A stretch of DNA of 32,382 nucleotides from an uncultured Gammaproteobacteria bacterium. GTDB lineage: Bacteria; Pseudomonadota; Gammaproteobacteria; GCA-002705445; GCA-002716945. The notes under the pieces were generated by a model. The model saw only the letters and a program-made list of their open reading frames with translations. It was not told where the DNA came from and made no database searches. Within the stretch, counting starts at the first letter, position 1. The number at the start of each line of letters is the position of its first letter. This document shows positions 31,919 to 32,382 of this stretch, one piece after another. Location: assembly GCA_913045115.1 (NCBI GenBank), contig CAJWPJ010000012.1, positions 1-32,382 of the forward strand, given 5' to 3'. A program made the translations under genes and the position numbers.

Positions 31919-32382
31919 ATGACGATAGAAAAATACATATCAAGCCAAAGAAAGATATTCAATAGAGATTTGAAGTCTTTTTTTGATACCTATAAGACAT
32001 CTAACCTATTGCAAAGTGCAATGTGGTATAGCCTAAGCAACGGTGGGAAAAGACTTCGTCCGATTATATTAGCTGAGGTTTCTAAAGCTCTGGAACTGAA
32101 AAAGAGTGACTATCTAAATATGACCTTAGCTACAGAATTAATACACTGTTATTCTTTAGTACATGATGACCTCCCAAGCATGGATGATGATGACTATAGA
32201 AGAGGAAAATTATCGACTCATAAAAAATTCAATGAAGCGCAGGCAATATTATCTGGTAATGGACTTTTGACATTAGCATTTGAGCTATTGTCAAAAAAAT
32301 ACGATTCTAAAGTATGTCATGAAATCTCAAAAGTATCCGGAGCATATGGTCTAGCGGGAGGGCAATCAATTGATATTGCGTT
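31919..32382 (+). CDS. ispA: Polyprenyl diphosphate synthase, IspA type (cut by window end)
   Basis: The first 154 residues of a trans-prenyl diphosphate synthase. LSNGGKRLRPIILAEV is the diphosphate-binding segment and LIHCYSLVHDDLPSMDDDDYRRGKLSTHKKF holds the first Asp-rich motif DDLPSMDDDD (quoted in part; DDX4D form of bacterial enzymes); GLAGGQSIDIA follows. The close likeness to E. coli IspA (LIHAYSLIHDDLPAMDDDD) points to farnesyl diphosphate synthase, but a geranylgeranyl product cannot be excluded. No ribosome site is seen. With no crtE in the retinal operon, this is the only prenyl synthase in view that could supply carotenoid precursors. Confidence 0.93.
   Translation, partial: MTIEKYISSQRKIFNRDLKSFFDTYKTSNLLQSAMWYSLSNGGKRLRPIILAEVSKALELKKSDYLNMTLATELIHCYSLVHDDLPSMDDDDYRRGKLSTHKKFNEAQAILSGNGLLTLAFELLSKKYDSKVCHEISKVSGAYGLAGGQSIDIA

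Overview
The window reads as the genome of a streamlined, AT-rich marine gammaproteobacterium that carries proteorhodopsin. SAR86 is my best guess; this is inferred from gene content and order, not from a marker-gene comparison. Points in favour are gammaproteobacterial gene orders (glmU-glmS, yibN-secB-gpsA, glnA-ntrB-ntrC, glyRS-gmhB-plsC, thiS-thiG-trmB), near-zero intergenic space, many overlapping start/stop codons and a proteorhodopsin followed by a retinal-synthesis operon. The first ~1.08 kb does not fit. It is visibly richer in G+C (28/60 in 301-360 against 18/60 in 1741-1800) and encodes the membrane half of an MsbA-like ABC exporter that runs in frame into the middle of GlmU. This looks like a chimeric junction.

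Layout. 1-1083: ABC exporter fragment. 1084-4058: 5'-truncated glmU, then glmS. 4069-4215 (minus): a 48-residue protein with 14 cysteines (metallothionein-like) with its own good promoter. 4297-4989 (minus): peptidase E-like. 5090-6039: ytoQ, a DUF2805 protein and a small membrane protein. 6150-11224: light-energy block of a predicted blue-tuned proteorhodopsin, a hairpin, then the overlapping genes crtI-crtB-crtY-blh, which make retinal from geranylgeranyl diphosphate. 11300-14310: a 23-residue membrane microprotein, acs, an unknown gene and an SRAP/YedK protein. 14303-16995 (minus): a 45-residue membrane protein, a SHOCT protein, an alpha/beta-hydrolase lipoprotein and a C-terminal processing peptidase. 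17063-19264: ArsR regulator, yibN, secB, gpsA. 19253-23180 (minus): ntrC, ntrB, glnA, preceded by a sigma-54 promoter and NtrC-like repeats. 23442-26008: dimeric-type glycyl-tRNA synthetase, gmhB, plsC. 26020-27048 (minus): tas-like aldo/keto reductase. 27264-28568: SulP transporter without a STAS domain. 28558-30121 (minus): trmB, thiG, thiS. Then tRNA-Thr(CGU), rfbA, a TVP38-family membrane protein (minus) and the start of ispA, cut by the window end.

How it fits together. Proteorhodopsin pumps protons in light, and crtI, crtB, crtY and blh supply its chromophore. No crtE is present in the operon; the only prenyl synthase in view is the IspA-type gene at the right edge. Nitrogen assimilation is a self-contained unit: GlnA, its two-component regulator and a matching sigma-54/NtrC control region. 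GlnA however lacks the adenylylation tyrosine. The glycyl-tRNA synthetase sits exactly where gammaproteobacteria such as Pseudomonas keep the unrelated two-subunit enzyme, suggesting replacement in place. Three small proteins (48, 45 and 23 residues) found by direct reading are the least described items. No stretch over 300 bases lacks a gene, and I saw no insertion sequence, CRISPR array, rRNA or origin.
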